Below are positions 58,990 through 64,000 of a stretch of 64,000 bases of DNA, piece by piece. Location of the stretch: the NCBI GenBank assembly GCA_030737835.1, contig JAUJYN010000015.1, forward strand, positions 1,566,485 through 1,630,484, in the 5' to 3' direction. Each line of letters begins with the position of its first letter. Positions within the stretch are counted from its first letter, which is position 1. Source of the stretch: Acorus gramineus. Lineage: Eukaryota > Streptophyta > Magnoliopsida > Acorales > Acoraceae. The translations under genes were made by a program, and so were the position numbers. The notes beneath the pieces are model-generated. The model was not told the DNA's origin. It saw only the letters and a list, made by a program, of their open reading frames with translations, and did no database searches.

Positions 58990-60031
58990 ATGAAGCATTT
59001 TGGTACAAGATCCTGGTGTTCCCCAGCCTATTCCACTTTTCTCTAGTGAGAACAGCCAATGAAAGAATTTTCCTTCTCAGAGAAGTGGATGTACATATCT
59101 TCATATAAGAAAAGTATACAAGTTAGAACTCCATACAGGTTCCTTCCCCACTTGCTTCTGAGAGGGTGTTGCTCTGAATGCTGTTTTATATTTTTCACTA
59201 TTTATGTAGGATGGGTGGCTGCATGCATGGTGCACGTCATTTGCAGTTAGTTTTTTTTTTTTAATTTTTTTTTCCACTCTAATGTTGATGCACAGATTTC
59301 AGCTAAGAGGCACCTTGTGGTAAATATTGGTTTTCCAAAGGCAGTAATTGCAATCCATCAATATAATAATATGGATCTTCTGATGAAATTTTACAGGGTT
59401 TGTTTGGTGAATTTTATTTGTCTAGATAACTGTTTGTAAAGTTTATTGTGCAGGGAGTAAAGTATAATTGTTGGCACTCATCTTGCCTTTTTATGCACAA
59501 ATTCTTCATTTTTATCATGTTTATTTAGGGTTGAAAATCTAGAGCTCCCATGGAATGCAAATAAATATGTATTGTGACTGGATGCTTTGTTATGCAATCA
59601 TGAAAAAGAATGGTGAAATTGCAGAAATTATGACTTGATGCAGAAGGCTGATAATAGGTTGGATTTAGATTCTAAAGTCTGACATGGCATTTGATTATTG
59701 TTTGGGTGGCTTGGTTGTGCTTTACATAAAGCTGAACAACTTAAATGCTACCGTATGTGGTTTCTTGCAATCAGAGCTAATACAATTCCATGCATTCATT
59801 TTGACTATGGTTCATGAGAATGTCGTTCTGTATGTAATTTCTAGTGTGTTATGATTGATCACAGTGCTGTGTGAAGATAATAACCATCTCCACAGGTGAC
59901 TGCTCTCGTTTCTGCAGATCACCAATCCTTGAGGATGCCTTTACATCGAAACAAGGTTATGATATGGGGTGTTATTATACTCAAGGTTTTTTTTACAGTC
60001 TAAAATGTAGTCTTATATATCTTTTTAGAAA
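58990..60031. other. AHL 3' flank, no gene recognised
   Basis: Should include the AHL 3' UTR just after 58989. The rest is AT-rich with short open frames and no known motif. Confidence 0.5.
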
Positions 60032-60974
60032 GGGTTAAAGACATCTAAGTCCCTACAAAAAACCTGAGAAAATCCATATAAGTTCTTACTAAAATTGGGA
60101 CAGATGTACGAGTCCCTGAAAACTCAAAAACTCAATTATCATCCATGAGTTAAATTTTCATTCAAATGTAACGGAATATTCCATCACATATAATTGTATA
60201 GATATTGAAGTTCTTATAAACAATCATAAAGATAAATTAGTTCTTGCAAAAGATAAAATTGCCCCTAAAAGACTTTTACATTAAATTGTATACACATTGT
60301 AGTCCCTATAAATAATTATAAAGATAAATTAGTCTCCGCAAAAGATAAAATTTTCCTTGAAAGACTTTTACATGTAATTGAATAGACATTACAGTCCTTA
60401 TAAATAATCGTAAAGACAAATTGGTCCCTCTAAAAGACAAAAATACCCTTGAAGGATTTTTACATTTAATTGTGCAGACATTGCAATTTAAAAATTAAAT
60501 ACCCTCTAAAATACTGCAATTTCTACACAATTAAATGTAAAAATTCTTCAGGGGCATTTTTGTCTTTTACATGTACCAATTTGTCTTTACGATTATTTAT
60601 AAGGACTGTAATGTCTATCCAATTAAATGTAAAAATCTTTCAGGGGCAATTTTGTCTTTTGCAAGGACTAATTTGTCTTTATGATTGTTTACAGGGACTG
60701 CAATGTGTACACAATTTAATGTAAAAGTTTTTCAAGGGTAATTTTGTCTTTTGCAGGGACTAATTTGTCTTTATGACTGTTTATAAGGACTTCAATGTCA
60801 ACACAATTATATGTGACAGAATATTCTGAGAATATTCCGTTAAGTTTGGATGGAAATTTAACTCAGGGATGATAATTGAGTTTTTTTAAGTTTTCAGGGA
60901 CTCGTCTGTCCTAATTTTAGGAGGGACTTATATGAGTTTTTTCATGTTTGTAGGGACTTAGATGTCTTTAACCC
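60032..60974. mobile_element. Foldback element with tandem-repeat arms, family 2 (943 bp)
   Basis: Starts GGGTTAAAGACATCTAAG, ends CTTAGATGTCTTTAACCC, with a perfect 9-bp TSD TTTTAGAAA (60023-60031 and 60975-60983), so Mutator-like. Each arm contains about three tandem units of roughly 92 bp (ATTG...GACATT...AAAGACAAATT...), and the second arm mirrors the first, giving one giant hairpin. Same terminal family as 7532-11759. Non-coding. Confidence 0.88.
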
Positions 60975-60983
60975 TTTTAGAAA

Positions 60984-62276
60984 TCCAGTGAAACATATAC
61001 ATCATGAGATGTATACACTTTGTTAAATATTTTTTCTTATACTTACTAAAAATATATTCATTTAACTCGAAATAAAGTAATATACATTTTTTTTTATTAA
61101 AGTATATAATTTATTAGATGATGTTTACTATCTTTAATAAAATGTAATCATGAATGGAATGAGTTTTGAACTATAAGAATGATTCAATATAATATTTTTC
61201 TTATATCATGAGGCGTCAGAATCTATTGGGAACATATGTTGAGCTTTTTTGGATATGCTTTTGTGGAGGGTAAGGATTGAGGAGTGAGTTTTTTTGCGGT
61301 GTTTTGTAGGTGGGTTCTTCTGGTACTCTCTGGTTTGATGGCTCATCGAACCAAGTGGGTTGCTATAGGCAAGTAGGTTTTTGAACCCTTGTAATTTTTT
61401 TCTCTTCTACTCATGTCGTCTTCTCTGTTCCCTCTTATCTAGTTCAAAGTTGTTCTACAAATCTATAAATAAAGCAGTAACAATATTTATATTTTTCTTA
61501 AAAAAAAAAAATTTAGATAGGCTACATGTGCATCGAGCGGGGTCAACGGCGGGCCATGGCTGTCTCCCCCTGCAAGCTCATCCGGAGTTAACTCTACTCG
61601 GCCTAGTGGTGGTGGAATAGGATGGAAATTCAGTGGTTCTTGCTGGGTACTGATGCGAAGGAAGTAATTAAGCTGTTAAACAGTCACTGGTTGGGTCGCC
61701 ACACCCCACACCTTCACCGTTATTGGTTACATGGGATGGAGTCGGGGTAACGAGCAAAATGTTATACTGAGTTTGGTTCAGTTTTTTGGAAATTCAAATT
61801 GAACTAAATCATTATTACATGTAACCTGAAAATCGAATTGACCCGAAAACCGCATAAAAAATTCAAAATCGAATCGAATCGAACTGTTAGAGATATATAT
61901 ATGCAAAAAAACCATTAAAAAATATTGAGATGGGGTGTATATAGATATGATATTATCCAATTTATATATGCACATGTATATGGATAGATTTTTTTATTTC
62001 ATCCTTGTTTCATTATAAAAGTAATAAAAATATGGTTTTTTATAATATTCTTTTTTTCATCTAAAATCAAATATCATAAATAACTAAAAAACTTAAATAT
62101 TTCCGGTTATTATAACATGCAGATTTTCCTTTCCTTTCCCGCCAAATGACATCCAAAAGTTCCTTTCCTGACCTTAATCAAGAAACAATACCAAAACCTC
62201 CAAAATCCACCACCTCTTAAAAAACTGTCAATCCCCCCTAGTCAAGCAAAGCAAAGCATTCTCTGTCTCCCAGGTA
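60984..62276. other. Intergenic between foldback element and tRNA-ligase gene
   Basis: About 61030-61145 is an inverted copy of the AT-rich dispersed repeat seen near 7020 and 49610. A GC-richer patch at 61520-61740 has no recognisable motif. Sequence at 61760-61880 with repeated AATCGAATCGAA/CCGAAAACC resembles subterminal repeats of hAT elements but no ends were found. Confidence 0.45.
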
Positions 62277-62332
62277 TCTCATTCTCTCTCTCTCACTCTC
62301 TTCCCCTCTCTTCCCCTTTCTCTGTTTCCATA
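62277..62332 (+). promoter_or_regulatory. CT-rich leader of the tRNA-ligase gene
   Basis: A CTCTCT-rich tract about 75-130 bp upstream of the start codon, common in 5' leaders of plant housekeeping genes. No clear TATA box is seen. Confidence 0.5.
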
Positions 62333-62405
62333 TAAGTGTTTTCTTTCAATCTTAAGAAAACCAATCAAATCCTCCCAACAGACCAACAAACAAACTTTTA
62401 TTTCA

Positions 62406-63838
62406 ATGGCGTCAGAAATTGCTGCAACCGCCACCACCTCCGAACAAAACCAGGTACATTGGTCCAAGTATTCCAAAAAGGTTGTATTAAACACCATAGT
62501 GGGGAGGGAGGACAGAGGGTTGGGACTGGTAGGAGATCAAATCATTGTGGGTGGTTGGGTCAAGTCGTTCAAAGAACGGCGGTCCCCTGTAAGGTCCAAG
62601 TCTCTACCGGCAATGGTGGTGGGGCCCGAGCCAAAAGGGGATGTGTCGTGTTCGGAGGTTCTGATGTCCCGCATTCCCCTTCTCTGTAGCATAGCGAGGA
62701 TCATTTTCGGAGGCGGCGGCAGCGGAGGTGGTGGGGGGCGTCCCGTTGAGGTGGCGGTGCCAGATCCCGCGCCGAGTGTTGTTTATTTGTTGGTGAATGA
62801 TGGTTCTTGTGTTTCGAGTCTTCAGGTAAGTATCAACTGTCCTATGGAAATACATATTTATTCTTTGACTATGTAAATGTTTTTTGAAATTTATACGCTG
62901 AATATTATAGCTTTTAACTTAAAAATAAGTGGTTGTTGTATGTTTATTTAAATTTTTTAGAACGTATTTAAACTAAAAACAACTTTGAAAAGTCGAAATC
63001 TGTAAGCTGGGTAAAGAGTGCTTTTGAGATTATAGCTTTTGGTATTCTTTAAATAATCTTCATTTTGGATACAAATGCCTTTCATTTTTTTAACTAATGA
63101 CAAATGTCTCCTTTCCTACACTTTAAAGGGGTATTTTTTACAATTACACAGAAAAATGTTGTTTTAAAGCTTATTCTAACAAACATCCACTATTGTTTAG
63201 GCTTTTTAATAACTATAACATACATGTCTATTGTTATTATAAAAAGTTAAAATTCATAATCTATAAGCTAAAATCTATAATTTGTAAACTAAAACTGCAA
63301 CAAACATGGCCAAGTTCACGATGATAAGACAATATGGTAGACTGGAAGAATAAGAAAATTAGGCAAGTTTGATATTTAGAGTGATAAACATACTGCAGCC
63401 ATCTCGTCATATCTATTTCCAGCTTTCCATTCGAGTATGGGCATAAGGATTCATACTCCTCCTTAGAGCTCTGTTACACTCATCCAGATAAACATAGCCT
63501 TTGTATGAAATTTATGGCCATTTAATTGCTTCCTATAAAGAGGCCATAGTAGTTGCAAATTCATAAAATTAAACTGCTGCATTGTCATGATTGACTTACA
63601 GGTTGTTATAGACTCCTCCGTGTCTCTTGTCAATCAATTTATGGTCATTGGAACTTCAGTTTTACTTGAAGGCCTTCTAAAAGAGCCATCAGTGCCTGGA
63701 AAACATGTTATAGAGCTTAAAGTTGAGAAAGTACTACATGTTGGGACTGTGGACCTTAATAAGTACCCATTAACAAAGACAATATATCCTGTTGATTTTC
63801 TCAGAGTTTATTCACATTTCCGACCCCGGACCACTACG
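62406..63838 (+). CDS. Asparagine--tRNA ligase, cytoplasmic 2-like, 5' exons (partial)
   Basis: A class II aminoacyl-tRNA synthetase that would attach asparagine to tRNA-Asn in the cytosol. Two exons are visible: 62406-62825 (140 codons, MASEIAATATTSEQ...) and 63602-63838, both with GT donors; the gene continues past the window. The N-terminal anticodon-binding (OB-fold) region has DQIIVGGWVKSFKE, then a long insertion with a Gly-rich run, and VVYLLVNDGSCVSSLQ joined to VVIDSSVSLV. Exon 2 has KHVIELKVEKVLHVGTVD, KYPLTKTIYPVDFLR and SHFRPRTTT, which matches remembered plant asparaginyl-tRNA synthetase 2 sequences. Catalytic motifs 1-3 would lie further downstream. The ATG follows a CT-rich leader and A-rich bases. 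No breaks seen. Confidence 0.87.
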
Positions 63839-64000
63839 GTAAGCTGGTGATCTGATGTCCTTACAATTTTCTTGTTGATATTTCTTGACCTTTGGATTTA
63901 TTACTGTGCCATACAAATTCTTTACGCTTACTTCAATTTCTTAACATCTAATAAGAAAGTATGGAAGTCCATGTTTTCTGAATGTACTTAACGTTTACAA

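Noticed and set aside
61381..61620. 79-codon frame with a GC-richer end
   Set aside because: No recognisable domain, poly-A interruption and no splice context; cannot be supported as a gene.

Overview
This window is nuclear DNA of a flowering plant. The genes have GT-AG introns and encode plant families: an AAAP amino-acid/proline transporter, an AT-hook (AHL) DNA-binding protein and a plant-type cytoplasmic asparaginyl-tRNA synthetase. The rest is AT-rich intergenic DNA packed with plant transposable elements. I cannot resolve the lineage below angiosperm level. Three host genes, all on the + strand, can be supported: the 3' part of the transporter gene (to 1623), a complete six-exon AHL gene (51374-58989, 343 codons plus stop by my splicing), and the first two exons of an asparagine--tRNA ligase gene that runs off the right edge (from 62406).

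Layout. 1-1623 is the transporter tail. 1.6-7.5 kb is intergenic with a truncated foldback Mutator-like element, microsatellite-associated MITEs and a decayed Copia gag/integrase remnant (minus strand). 7.5-38.1 kb is a block of nested Ty3/gypsy elements. It holds a 3.56-kb solo LTR inside a foldback element, another solo LTR (11787-14227), a FAR1/MULE-transposase gene split by a 3.6-kb solo LTR and truncated by a second LTR, and a full-length chromodomain Gypsy element (23656-34307) sitting inside a related LTR (21626-36060). It ends with the 3' end of a Tat-like element that carries an antisense ORF. 38.1-44.8 kb holds a U6 snRNA retropseudogene, an LTR fragment, a CACTA MITE, a MADS-box-like fragment and another foldback element. 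44.8-49.1 kb is a three-level nest whose every insertion has its own target-site duplication (TSD): a Harbinger-like MITE contains a Mutator-type foldback element, which contains both a solo LTR and a hAT element. 49.3-51.0 kb holds two more hAT elements and a small MITE. The AHL gene follows, with SINE, LINE and Gypsy remnants in its long introns. After it come a 943-bp foldback element whose arms are made of tandem repeats, and the tRNA-ligase gene.

The host genes do not form a pathway; they are neighbours separated by repeats. The strongest unexplained signal is a short hairpin that recurs ten times across several diverged Gypsy LTR families. Its stem bases change in a compensating way, and in most copies it lies just upstream of a pyrimidine-rich tract ending in AG. 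Other points of interest are long alternating purine-pyrimidine GC-rich blocks inside the LTRs, a G-rich LTR minisatellite whose copy number varies, and a 17-bp perfect repeat at both ends of the full-length Gypsy element. All boundaries were read by eye; no alignment or database search was run.
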